Assembly: GCA_031213475.1 (NCBI GenBank)
Contig: JARUPZ010000018.1
Location: 4,030,733-4,094,732 of the forward strand
Source: Nereocystis luetkeana
Taxonomy: Eukaryota; Sar; Phaeophyceae; Laminariales; Laminariaceae
Direction of reading: 5' to 3'
Length of the DNA stretch: 64,000 bases
Shown: positions 54,685-64,000 of the stretch, one piece after another
Numbering within the stretch: position 1 is the first letter of the stretch
How the letters are laid out: each line of letters begins with the position of its first letter
Translations under genes and position numbers: made by a program
Notes under the pieces: model-generated
Databases searched by the model: none
What the model was told of the DNA's origin: nothing
What the model saw: only the letters and a program-made list of their open reading frames with translations

Positions 54685-55356
54685 CTGTTCATATATGAGT
54701 AACATACGTACATATATATAATGGGTTTCTGTGCGTGTTGCCATTTTGACAACAACATCAATGTAAGCAACCAGTGGAACGCTTTTCGGGGGAGGGGGAG
54801 GAGGCGGGTACGGGAGAGGGGGGGCGGAGTGTTAGGGAGGTGTCGTTGTCCATCCATCGCTAGGAAATTTCCTGACGCCTATGCACCGTACAGACAACAG
54901 TAGTGAAAAATCGTCCAATCACGTTGCAATACTTCCATACGAAGATTAAGACTGGGTGCCACCTTGCCTCCTTCTACCGTAAAGAGCGTTCACTTCGCAC
55001 ACGGATGGTGATCGTGTTTCAGCGCTCGATTTTTCTCCGAACGGGAAGGAAGGTTGCCAAGAATACCACACAAGGCGATTCGGGAAAAATCTGATCGAGA
55101 GTCTTTCCGAAAATATAATGCTCGGCTTTAGGCACCCATATTACCGTTGCCGAGAAAACGAACGCTGAAAAAAAGCGATCGCACCCCTCCCCTGTGCGAA
55201 CTCAATGCCCTTTGCGGTACTCCTCCCCCAGTGTCGCGGGAAATTTTATCCCCTCCACTCCCCCCTACTTCCTCTCTCCGCCTGCCTGGACAGCCTCCAG
55301 GATGCGACGTGCGCCCCAAGGCCATCGGGGTCCTTGGAGCCTGTGTAGCCTTGTAC
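54685..55356. other. Kinase intron A-B, proximal part; no gene
   Basis: No supportable exon; overlapping short frames on both strands. Confidence 0.3.
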
Positions 55357-55705
55357 AAGGATTGCCCTGGGGTGGGCAATCGATCGACCCTATAGCTCAG
55401 AAAGTAGCACCCCCTCACACTTACTTGACGTCGTCGACAGGACACGGGTTCTTCTCGTCTCACTTCGAGCGTTCCTTTTGCAGAAACGCTTGCGCGTATG
55501 TAAATGAAAACATGCCTCCCTGGTTCCCCAGCTACTGAAGCGAAGCAGGTAGGTCCACGTACGGCAGTGTATGGTACCGTTACGTCTCGAAGATCCCGCC
55601 GTTGAGAGGGAAGGGAGTGCTGCAAGGACTGCCACGGGCTGGGCCATTGATCGACCTTTCATCTCTATAGCTCAGTAGGCAGCACCTTCACAGAAGTAGG
55701 CAGCG
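55357..55705 (+). mobile_element. SINE2 array, one full unit and one truncated
   Basis: Unit 1 from aaggattgccctggggtggg to ccgttgagagggaaggg; unit 2 (55621-55700) is truncated just after box A (atagctcagtaggcagcacc). Same family as 53034-53640. Confidence 0.7.
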
Positions 55706-56555
55706 CTTGTGCGGGACGTCGGTGTCAAGGTCGGCGAGGGGACTACACCCGGGGGTTTGTAGTTGTAGCTGTATTGCTGTATTGCTGTATAGCTGTAACT
55801 GTAGCTGTACACCTGCAGCATCGTTTCATATTGCATACCTCTTGGTCGATTTTTTTCCATTCATTCATGCTTAAATATGTGAGCTTGGGTCGATTGCTCG
55901 ATACTTTGGCCGACCCAACCCAGTCCGGCCCGACCCGGCCCGACCCTACTCAACCTAACCTGAAGCCTAAACCCTTACAGCAACCCATCGTGAACTACGT
56001 TTTTTTGTCGCGCGTGACATGTGCCTCTTTTTGGTGTTTGTGTATGTTTACAATACGTCGTAGAGCTGGCTGTCATCCCGGTAAATAACATGCCCCGCGT
56101 GGGGTTTGTTTGGTTTCGTTTTCCAACTTACTTGCACACTATTAAGAGACTTCTTGAGCTTTTTCGTGATATTATGGCAACGAGCAAATACGAGTTCATC
56201 ATCATCATCAACAACAACAGCAACAGGTAAATACCTGGTACTACTGTAGAGGTTTCCGCAGCGGGAATCGGCGCGTTTTGCGCCGAATTCGACCCAAACA
56301 AACGAGGAGACAACAGAACCGGAAGGGACTGGAAAAGGAGAGTTCCCGAAATGACGACAGCCACGGAAGCAATAGTGGGAGGAGTGCGGGTTCTCTCTAT
56401 ATATTGTCGGTATGCGCGAGGCCAAAACACACCGGCGTTATGACGAGCACCGGCTGTAGTCAGGTATGAGCGTGTAGCAGCACGAGAGTTGTCCGTACGT
56501 GTTCCTGCCTGGGGGCGTGTCGCACATCTATATGCATCTCCCTGAACCTTTTTAC
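55706..56555. other. Kinase intron, no gene; cgaccc-rich patch
   Basis: 55905-55975 has cgaccc/cggccc words (cgacccggcccgaccct) resembling the subterminal arrays of the hAT-like element. Nothing else supportable. Confidence 0.35.
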
Positions 56556-56701
56556 TATAGCAAGAAGTGCCCCACACAAATTCCAAGTATATTGCCAACT
56601 AAAACGAGGGGGGGCACTTCTACGACCGGGTTCAAGTTGAGGCACTTGACGCAAGGAACCCAGTATTCCTCCGAGTGGAACTGTTTGGTTCTCCAGCGCA
56701 A
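56556..56701 (-). CDS. Candidate exon with C-x2-C motif inside kinase intron
   Basis: The strong acceptor ctctttttgtttcag at 56702-56703 precedes 47 open codons: LRWRTKQFHSEEYWVPCVKC then LNLNPVVEVPPLVLVG, ending in TAG. It cannot belong to the kinase, as exons A and B join without it. No donor is evident. It may be a terminal exon of a nested gene or a chance open frame. Confidence 0.2.
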
Positions 56702-56958
56702 CTGAAACAAAAAGAGAAACGGAACCCAATGTTATAGCGCCATCTATATCTACGCCGAGCTTTTCACTAAGCCGCCGATATTATAAAGGAGCCGCTTCAG
56801 TTCGCCTTCCTTCGCTGCCTCCTTTCCGCCCTCCCGCGTTAAAACAAACACTTTCAGGAAACGCGTGTACCACCAATCCCGCGTACCGTCTGTGATATAT
56901 GGCCCGGGCTGTTTCGCGTGGACGATACTGTTAGCGGGGTGTCCGTGTGTGGCATTGT

Positions 56959-57260
56959 ATTGGACGTGCTGGCCCAGAGGCTTGGCGCGAGCCACCGTTA
57001 GGCGGAATCGCGACGTCCGTCCATAAGAAGTATATATGATGGTGTCTCAGAGTGGCACTCTCATGGGCCGAGACGATGAAAGGTTAGTCGAATCGAACTG
57101 AATTGGACGTGCTGGTCCGGAGGCTTGGCGCGAGCCGCTGTTAGGCGAAATCGCGACGTCCGTCCGTAAAAAGACTATATGATGATGTCTCAAAGTGGCA
57201 CTCTCAAGGGCCGACACGATGAAAGGTTGGTCGAATCGAACTGAATTGGACTGATTCAAA
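56959..57260. repeat. Tandem repeat, ~142-bp unit, two copies and a start
   Basis: Units start attggacgtgctggcccaga and aattggacgtgctggtccgg, and share ggcttggcgcgagcc, gcgacgtccgtcc and gatgaaaggttagtcgaat. Confidence 0.8.
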
Positions 57261-58319
57261 CTGAACGAGGTAGGTGCAACCATTCCCGATCAAGATCAGC
57301 TCGGTACACGCTCTACCTCAACGAAGGTTTATTCTAACTGGTCGTTGTTTTGGCCGATCAACAGCGATGTTTTCTTGGTGCTTGCCCGTGGAGGTTGACC
57401 AGCTACGTTCTACGGGTTGTTGTGTTGTTATTGCTCCGCCGACATCGACGACTGACTACGAGTACCAAGAATGCTGTTTTGCTGAAATGATGTCACACAC
57501 TGATGAATTTACATATATGACCAAGTACTATTGACGTGTATGGTACATGACTGTATGTACCCTTTCCTCGATATTGTGCTCCATGCTACTACTGAGTATT
57601 GGCTACTACGGTAAATTGATTTTCCAGGCTGCTTCACGCACCTATCTGGCATAGGCAACTTTGTTCCCGACTAGCGACTCGGTAGGCTACTGGCGGCTGT
57701 TGTAACATGTTATGTACAGTAGTATGTGCCTACATCAGCACGACCCCTCGATGGAGGTGACGAAGTGAATCGAGGCGTGTCACGGTAAGGGTACCATCAA
57801 ACGTATATGGGCTCCTCACTGACGCGTCCTACGACATGGGTATACGTATGATGATGATGACGATGATGTGCTCACGATAGCTCGATTCCCTGACACCCTG
57901 CCTGTGGTCACGACGCAGGCTGAAGCAAAAAAATCGCATCTCGACGGGAGAAACACAAGGAAAATACGAAAAAAAGCGCACGGTGGCAGGACCAGCACGC
58001 AAGGGAACGGCATTAACGAGCTGTGTGTACACCACCCCGTATCACTTGCGACAAAACAGTACTACAGCAGTAGGAGCATACCCTTGGTATTATATGTACA
58101 TCCGAAAAAATGTATGCGAGTAGCCCATTTTGGCCAACATTTCAGATCAATGGGGCCCCTGTGTGGTTGGAATACCGTTGGAGTGGTACCTGGTATAGCG
58201 TACGGTAATTAGTTAAATCGTACCTTCAGAGGCCATCCGATTTTTCATCGGGGTTGTACTTTGTATAATATTTTCCCCGGGGTCAAAGATTAGAGCGAAG
58301 TACGAGCAAAAAGCTCATT
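57261..58319. other. Kinase intron, no gene recognised
   Basis: Short overlapping open frames only; TACCTGGTA at 58188. Confidence 0.3.
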
Positions 58320-58410
58320 TAACCCGTTTAGGACTGCAGTCCCGTTCGGCGGACAGACGACTTAGAAATTGAGTGGTTTGCCCCCAAAATGGGACCGCAG
58401 TCCTGGAGGG
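58320..58410. mobile_element. M2 MITE copy 9
   Basis: Left ttaacccgtttaggactgca, right aatgggaccgcagtcctgg; centre cttagaaattgagtggtttg. Confidence 0.8.
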
Positions 58411-59919
58411 AGAGCCTGTGGCGTCTTCTGGGCCATGCGAGAGAGCTGCTATCACGGTGGCCCGTAATATATAGGCCCAAAACGGGGGGAAGAAGCTTCC
58501 GCGCGTATATTTATGAAGAATACGAATGTATCATCCGATGGAGAGTCTACCATCAACGCCGTATTTGAAACGGACAACATTTTCCATTCACTCCGTGGTT
58601 CTTGAGATGCAACGCTCCAAACTGGGTTACTTAGGCTGATCTTGGGCCTAAATACAATGGGCCTCCGTGATACGTGTATACCTCTGCCGTTGTATGGACC
58701 CACGTGAGAAACTGTACGCCTGGACTAACCCAACCACAAACCCAACAGCCGGCTTGGAGAAAAAATGTAAAGTTATGATGAAAGCCCGATACACAACCCA
58801 TGCGGAAGCCTAGAAGCACAAAAAACGAACGCTATTATAAAGTGCATGCTTCGAAGTACCCGTTCTAAAATGTTGGCGCATATAGTTGTCATGGTGCTGC
58901 TTTGAATGACGTGGAAAGGCGGATTATTACCGGGGTGCAGGTCTTGGGATCGTATTTCTGGTACCTGTGAGACGTACTTCAGATTGAATCTTCTGCAGTT
59001 GAGGAACCCCGTTGGCGAGAAACGTTCATGCTCGGACCCAAAAATGTGCAACCCCTTAGCGTAGCCCGGCTCAATCGTCATTAAAGTTGGTTACGAGTAC
59101 GTATTCGCCACTTCTCCATTCTGAATTAGGGTTAATTAAGTGACCCTTTTTGGACCCAGGTGTAGCGACGTACAGAGAACGACAAGTAAACTGCGGTGTA
59201 ATATCAACCATGAAGGGAGAGCGGGTGCAGCAGCAGCAGTAGCAGCGGTAGCAGCAGCAGCATTTGAAGCATGATTATCGTCATGCTGCGTGTGTGTGTT
59301 GTCTGTCCGCATGTTGCAACTTCGAGGACACACTCCCCCACCCCATCAGCGACGGGGTTTCTTGTCGCCTTCGACGCTGTAATCTGTTCGTCGCACTTTA
59401 CCCTCCTCAACTCCCACTATTAGTAGCCGAGAAGGGTATGAGGAGCTAGTGTTTATTCGCCAACCATAAGCGGGAATGGAAAGTCAACCACGGATAAAAG
59501 GTCGAGAGAAGTTAGTGCTTATTCACCAACCACAAGCAGGATTGGAAAGTCAACCATGGATAAAAAACTAACTACACAAGATACCCACACAAATCATGCA
59601 TATATATAGGAATCAATCATAAATACAAAATCCGAAGATAATAACATGAACTCATCCACAGGTATCAGATTCACCATGCGTACAATTTTTAACCATGGGT
59701 ATTGAAGTCAACCATCACGAGTGCAAAATGTAAACATGTGGATATTTCAACCACGGATATAAAATTCGACCAGACATAACTTGGACCACAGCTATAAAGT
59801 CACCCACACGTAGGCCGAAAAAAGCAACCATAGGTACAAAAGTCAATATATTTACATACATAATCTAACCTTGCGCTTAAACCTCAACCATAGACATAAA
59901 CGTCGCACCGACGCCTCAC
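58411..59919. other. Kinase intron, no gene; degenerate caaccat repeat
   Basis: 59450-59880 has loosely repeated 'aagtcaaccatggataaaa' words (roughly 30-40-bp spacing). The rest is unassigned. Confidence 0.4.
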
Positions 59920-60054
59920 CTTTTGGGCGATGCGATCCGTGAGTTCGCCCCCGGCCATAAACTCCATCACCATGTAGAAGTACTCGGGATCGTTGTCGTA
60001 GAAGCACTCGATGTGTACTATGTTCGGATGCGTCATCTCGCGCATGATGCGGGC
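59920..60054 (-). CDS. CAMK-like protein kinase, exon A
   Basis: This exon has 45 codons, phase 0. The acceptor is caacgaaaag and the donor caaaag|gtgagg. It encodes ARIMREMTHPNIVHIECFYD, NDPEYFYMVMEFMAGGELTD and RIAQK. This covers the end of helix C, subdomain IV (HPNIV) and the hinge/subdomain V (MVMEFMAGGEL), where the Glu of MEF and of GGEL are the usual hinge and ribose-contacting positions. The αC glutamate, the VAVK lysine and the Gly-loop should be on earlier exons, not found up to 64000. The acceptor abuts a minisatellite. Confidence 0.85.
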
Positions 60055-60074
60055 CTTTTCGTTGTTGATGTCGA

Positions 60075-60315
60075 ATATTTGGGTCGATGTCGTCGTTCGT
60101 GATGACGATGATGTTGGTTTTAGTGTTGTTGACGATGATGTTGGTTTTAGTGGTGGTGATGTTGATGTTGGCGCCGATGGTGATGGTGGTGTTAGTGTTG
60201 GTGATCACGTTGACGATGTCGGTGTTGTTGGCGTTGGTGTCGATGTTGATGTTGATGTTGGTATTGGTGTTGATGTTGATGTTGATGTCGGCGTAGATGT
60301 TGACGTTTCGTCGGG
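60075..60315. repeat. Minisatellite (gatgttgatgttggtgtt)n directly upstream of kinase exon A
   Basis: About 25 copies of 6/9-bp words gatgtt, ggtgtt and gacgat. On the transcribed strand it is CA/AAC-rich and ends ~20 bp before the acceptor. The NININ and DVDVDV frames are repeat artefacts. Confidence 0.85.
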
Positions 60316-61205
60316 AGCAGGTTCCATACCACGCGGTCGCAGGGAAAGCGAGGGAAGATAATATTATGGACCACGGAGTATTCAGAGACGAGACGCGACA
60401 TGGCGTAGAGTGCATCGGACCGGCTTAGTCCGCATGACGCGGGGATGGCATACAGCGCCGCAAGAAGGGAGGTTGTTGAATTTAATCGTACTACAGTCTG
60501 AGATATGTAGCGCGTACTATTAATAGCAGTTATCTACAGACACTAAGGACGGTTTGTCTCTCCCGCACTGGAAAATAAGACATAGTAGGATATATCGCAG
60601 CACCGAACCGCACCGTAGGATTTACAATGTATGAAAACCGCCCCGAACCGCGCCGCAAGCTTTTCGGTTTCTTGAAACCGCACCAAATTGGACCGTAGCG
60701 TTTTCGATTTCTGAAAAAGAACCCAGCAAGAAACGAGATCCAACGATCACACAGCATACAAAATAAGAATTTTGACTCAACGAAACCCTCGATTTAAAAA
60801 GATGAACCAATCATACTGCTGCCCATATATATACCAGGTACAGCATACGAAATGGTTTTCGATGAAATCTCCGATCTCACAGTCGACATTTTCTAAGACA
60901 CCGGTACGTCTCAGACGAAAAGACAAAAAAACAAAGGTCACTACTATTGTAATAATTTAACACCAAATGTGTAAATATTTTAATTAATTTACACACTTTT
61001 CGTCATTTCTACTCGTCGTATGACCGCTAGGTACTGCATAGCCACTACGGTACTGCAAAGGTATACTGTACACACGTAGGTACTACACACAGTACTCGTG
61101 GTAAGGATAAAACCCAGGCGAGTAAGTACTAACACTAAGAACACTTTTTAAGTATTGCACCAATACACAGCAGTGTACTTGAAAAAACAAAATAGTGCGT
61201 ACCAG
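60316..61205. other. No gene; ccgaaccgcaccg-motif patch
   Basis: 60585-60715 contains gaaccgcaccgtag and ttgaaaccgcaccaaattgg in both orientations, another subterminal-repeat-like patch. No kinase N-terminal exon was found here. Confidence 0.35.
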
Positions 61206-61207
61206 GT

Positions 61208-61490
61208 ATACATTGCCCCGTTGGGCACGTGGTACCCTCGATGCTGGAGTTCGAATCCCAGGTCTGTCGAACTTCAAGGCGCAATTCAATGAGAGTCGAC
61301 GAGGGAAGACAGGGCTGAAGTCTTCGCAATAAAAATGCCTTCCAAGGCGAGAACCGTAGTGGGGAGGAGGGAGAACGGTCTGCTTTGTGACACCAGAGCT
61401 GAGTTACGACTATATAGGAAGAAGAGAGAAGAGAAGGGCGAAGACAAAAAAATGGGACGGAAAAAAACAAAATAAAATAAAACAAGGACA
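61208..61490 (+). mobile_element. SINE1 copy 3, diverged subfamily
   Basis: tRNA-like head attgccccgttgggcacgtg ... ctggagttcgaatcccaggt (box B), then gagtcgacgagggaagacag, gtgacaccagagctgagtta and the A-rich tail gggaaaaaaacaaaataaaa-like. The body aligns with copies 1 and 2 in reverse orientation but is clearly older. Confidence 0.7.
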
Positions 61491-61659
61491 TTAACATATT
61501 TTACTTCAAAACACCAATACACAAATTGTACACGCAACACCAGTATACACACTGCGCGTAATTCCTACTCGTGATAATTCTGCGTATACTGGTACGAGTT
61601 TGCTTTCCGAGGAAAGTCTCAACCTCACAACTGATGTAAATTTCAAATTTCCACCAGAT

Positions 61660-62280
61660 ATGTAACACTCCCTGGGTTCCACAGAAGTCACATGTTGTTC
61701 CACTCAATGCGAGACATAAATACTTGAAGAGTATACACCAAACTCGTAGTACGCGCGATCGATGTATCACCCACAGCTTGGAAAGATGAGTTTCGACGAA
61801 TTCTTCGATCTCACAGCCGTATGTTATTTTTTGTATATCAAGCGCTCAGAGACGGCCCCACGTGGTGGCTTAAGTGACTCGATAATTTTGGGTACTTGAT
61901 TGCGGCCCATGTCTGTGGTGCCCGTTTGATCACGTTAATTCCTCGGGATCTTTGACCTTCCCGGATATGACCTCACCATACCCATTGAAACTGCCGGAGT
62001 CACTAAGGATATCGAATGGGACAAAAAAACAGCGTTTGGGGGTTAGGAGGGTTTGTTGAATGGCCTGCTAGAGCAATGACAGTGTGGCTGTACCGATAAC
62101 AGTAAGACCGTAAAGACGCACTGCCTGAGTTCCACAGGGGTCACATGTTGTTCCACTCCATGCGGGAGATATATACCCTTCAACAGTTTACACAAAGCCC
62201 GTAGTACGCGCGATCGAAGTATCACACACAGCTTGCAAAGATGAGTTTCGGCGAAATTTTCAAACTCACCACTTACTGTG
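61660..62280 (+). repeat. Direct repeat, ~450-bp spacing (two copies of ~165 bp)
   Basis: 61668-61825 and 62118-62278 share gttccacag.ggtcacatgt, tgttccactc, gtagtacgcgcgatcga and aaagatgagtttcg.cgaa. A short third match (gatctcacagtcgacattt) lies at 60872-60890. Confidence 0.7.
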
Positions 62281-62553
62281 ATTTTAAGTAACGTCCGGGG
62301 AGTTCCTTTGTCCGGTTCTCAGAAGTTAGCAGATGGGGGAAGCTTTCATGACACTTCTCCCTGTCTTCTTGGAAATATCACACCTCCTCTAGGTTGCTTT
62401 CCACCGCCTCGTGACAACCCTGGGCTCCTCATACTGACGAAGCACCCCCGCGCACGAAACGATATATATTATGCCTGTCGCCTTGAAAAAAACGCCTAAT
62501 CCACGACTTCGATTTACTCATAATTTACAGCCCCTATTAGAAGGCATGCTGAT
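62281..62553. other. No gene recognised
   Basis: No repeat or exon supported. Confidence 0.3.
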
Positions 62554-62554
62554 C

Positions 62555-62794
62555 TGGGGGGGGGGGTACTCGATACTCGATCTCATGTATGGCCGTAGTC
62601 GTATCACCATAGACCCTCGCATCCTTACAATGCCGGGACGGAACATGTCGGGTTTTCACCGACCAGACAGACATTGCTTGCACCAAGCGCGAAGCGCCGT
62701 GAGGTGTCCGGCGAGTCACATATAGGGTGAACTGCATCCTACCAAGAACCGTTCGAGAGGCGGGTCTTGCATATGGATGGCAGCTTCAATGAGT
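62555..62794 (+). mobile_element. Family A element, truncated
   Basis: G-run, atggccgtagtcgtatcacc, cgggttttcaccgacc, gcgaagcgccgtgaggtgtc and catatggatggcagcttcaa, then directly the next copy. Confidence 0.8.
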
Positions 62795-63312
62795 GTGTGT
62801 GGGGGTATTCGATATCATGCATGGCCGTAGTCGTATGACCATAGACCCTCGCATCCCTGCAACGCCGGAACGGAGCCCGTCGGGTTTTCACAAACTAGAC
62901 AGGCATTGCTTGCACCAAGCACGAAGCGCCGTGAGGTGTCTGGTGAGTCGCATGAAGGGTGAGCTGCACCCTGCTAAGAACTGCTTTTTAGGCGTATTTT
63001 CTTGCATATGGATGCCAGCGTCAACGAACTGATTCACTTTCTGGTGTGGCCACTTCCAGAGACAGCAATGGGCTTACTATGTCACTGCCTCGTGGGTGCC
63101 TTACCGTACACACCCTACGTGACACGACCATTCTCCTTGTGCGGAGTTAAGGTTCTCCCCGCACAAAAAATGATCCAACTCGATCGCCAGCCGTGGTGAC
63201 CGACGAAAAAAGAAAAAAGAAAAAAACACAAAAAACGGTACCTTGGTTGTCTAGCGCCCGCAGTGAGAAGCATGTTTACAGCTTCGTCGCCAACCGACGC
63301 CAACCCAACTCA
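62795..63312 (+). mobile_element. Family A element, near full length
   Basis: The most complete copy without a G-run: ggccgtagtcgtatgaccat, ggtgtctggtgagtcgcatg, ccagagacagcaatgggctt, gccttaccgtacacacccta, tccttgtgcggagttaaggt, aacggtaccttggttgtcta and the end caaccgacgccaacccaact. It is the reference for consensus length (~520-560 bp). Confidence 0.85.
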
Positions 63313-63563
63313 TATATACCAGGTATATAATATGGGGGGGGGGCTGGGGAGGATAAGCTATTTACGTTGGGTCAGTTTTAAAGTGGTTAGGGATGGTGAC
63401 GCCCAATCAACACGGAAAGCTCACCCAGTTGACTACAGAGAGCACACCGGTCAATGAGAGGCCTAATGTAGATAATATACCCCGGGGTTTTAAGAGTGTA
63501 GTTTAACCAACGTGCCCCGCCTATTCCAAGAGCTACGTATTGCTCACTACGGAAAATAGCAAC
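63313..63563. other. No gene recognised
   Basis: A TACCAGGTA motif at 63316 directly follows the family A tail. Confidence 0.35.
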
Positions 63564-63677
63564 CATTATTACGGGGGACCAAATTAAATAGGACCTCCGG
63601 CACGGACAAAAACTAATATATTAAACTATTTTTACTAACAATATATGGTCCTACTTACTGTGGTCCTCCGCAATAGC
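63564..63677 (+). mobile_element. M1 MITE copy 5
   Basis: Left attattacgggggacc, right ggtcctccgcaatag; interior atattaaactatttttac as in copies 1 and 3. Confidence 0.75.
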
Positions 63678-64000
63678 TATGCAACCGTGCCCATTGAGGC
63701 GTGCCACGGGGTGCCCGCTGTACACAATCCCGAGACGAAGGGCGGGTGTGGTAGGCTTGTGGCCGAAGCACGCCGGGTTGGGGTCACCTGAGCGCTTTCA
63801 GGGGCCTGTGGCAATTGCATACAAACGTTCATGTCTGTATCACGCACCTTTGATGGTGAACACTCTGCTTGATGCCTTCCCGAACATCCGGCTGCATACA
63901 AAACTAATATATATACCAAGTATCAATATGTAAACAATAGGCTACATGTACTACTGCTGTATACGGATATCAGATACCAGGTATGTACGAAGGTATTTTT
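63678..64000. other. No gene recognised
   Basis: Overlapping short frames on both strands; TACCAGGTA at 63975. Confidence 0.3.

Noticed and set aside
59852-60415. 187-codon minus-strand frame rich in NININ
   Set aside because: It crosses the exon A region in the wrong frame and continues in minisatellite. The kinase frame is different and ends at the gtgagg donor.

Overview
The window reads as non-coding-dominated nuclear DNA of a eukaryote with spliced genes. Exons are small (about 70-260 bp), GC-rich and bounded by GT(G/A)AG-type donors and pyrimidine-CAG acceptors. Introns run to several kilobases and are packed with mobile elements and simple repeats. A stramenopile, most likely a brown alga, is my best inference. 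It rests on the exon/intron style, an animal/plant-unlike repeat landscape, and a hairpin repeat whose translation (FRTAVPFWG) I recall from brown-algal gene models. No database search was made.

Two genes can be supported, both on the minus strand. (1) 13149-3862 holds the first three coding exons of an auxin-efflux-carrier (AEC/PIN-like) family membrane transporter. The exons are 55, 23 and 56 codons, all phase 0, and the gene runs off the left side of the window. (2) 60054-50113 holds four exons (45, 86, 53 and 60 codons, all phase 0) of a CAMK-like Ser/Thr protein kinase, from subdomain III/IV to the end of the C-lobe. Its ATP-loop exons lie outside the window or were not found. A set of phase-compatible cysteine-rich exons (9815-6556) sits inside the 7.4-kb second intron of the transporter gene on the same strand, and may be a nested gene or a decaying pseudogene.

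The rest is repeats. I see two hairpin MITE families: M1, TIR starting CTATTACGGGGG, five copies; and M2, TTAA-CCCTTTTAG ends, nine copies plus a half, piggyBac-like. There is a ~560-bp poly-G-headed family A with at least twelve copies or fragments, and a ~1.1-kb family B, one copy of which is inserted inside an A copy. A 1.54-kb hAT-like element with 21-bp TIRs and internal GGGTC arrays is also inserted in an A copy. Two tRNA-derived SINE families are present, one with three copies and one forming head-to-tail arrays. Two copies of the C-terminal end of a LINE are present, together with a foldback element and many minisatellites.

The most unusual signal is the 9-mer TACC(A/T)GGTA, which is spread over the whole window. 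In four places a paralogous repeat copy lacks exactly CCWGGTA (or CCCTGGTA) after a TA, so these look like TA-flanked micro-insertions. They resemble excision footprints of a TA-targeting transposon whose ends begin CCWGG. A parallel class, TA-CAG-TA, matches the known Tc1/mariner footprint form.
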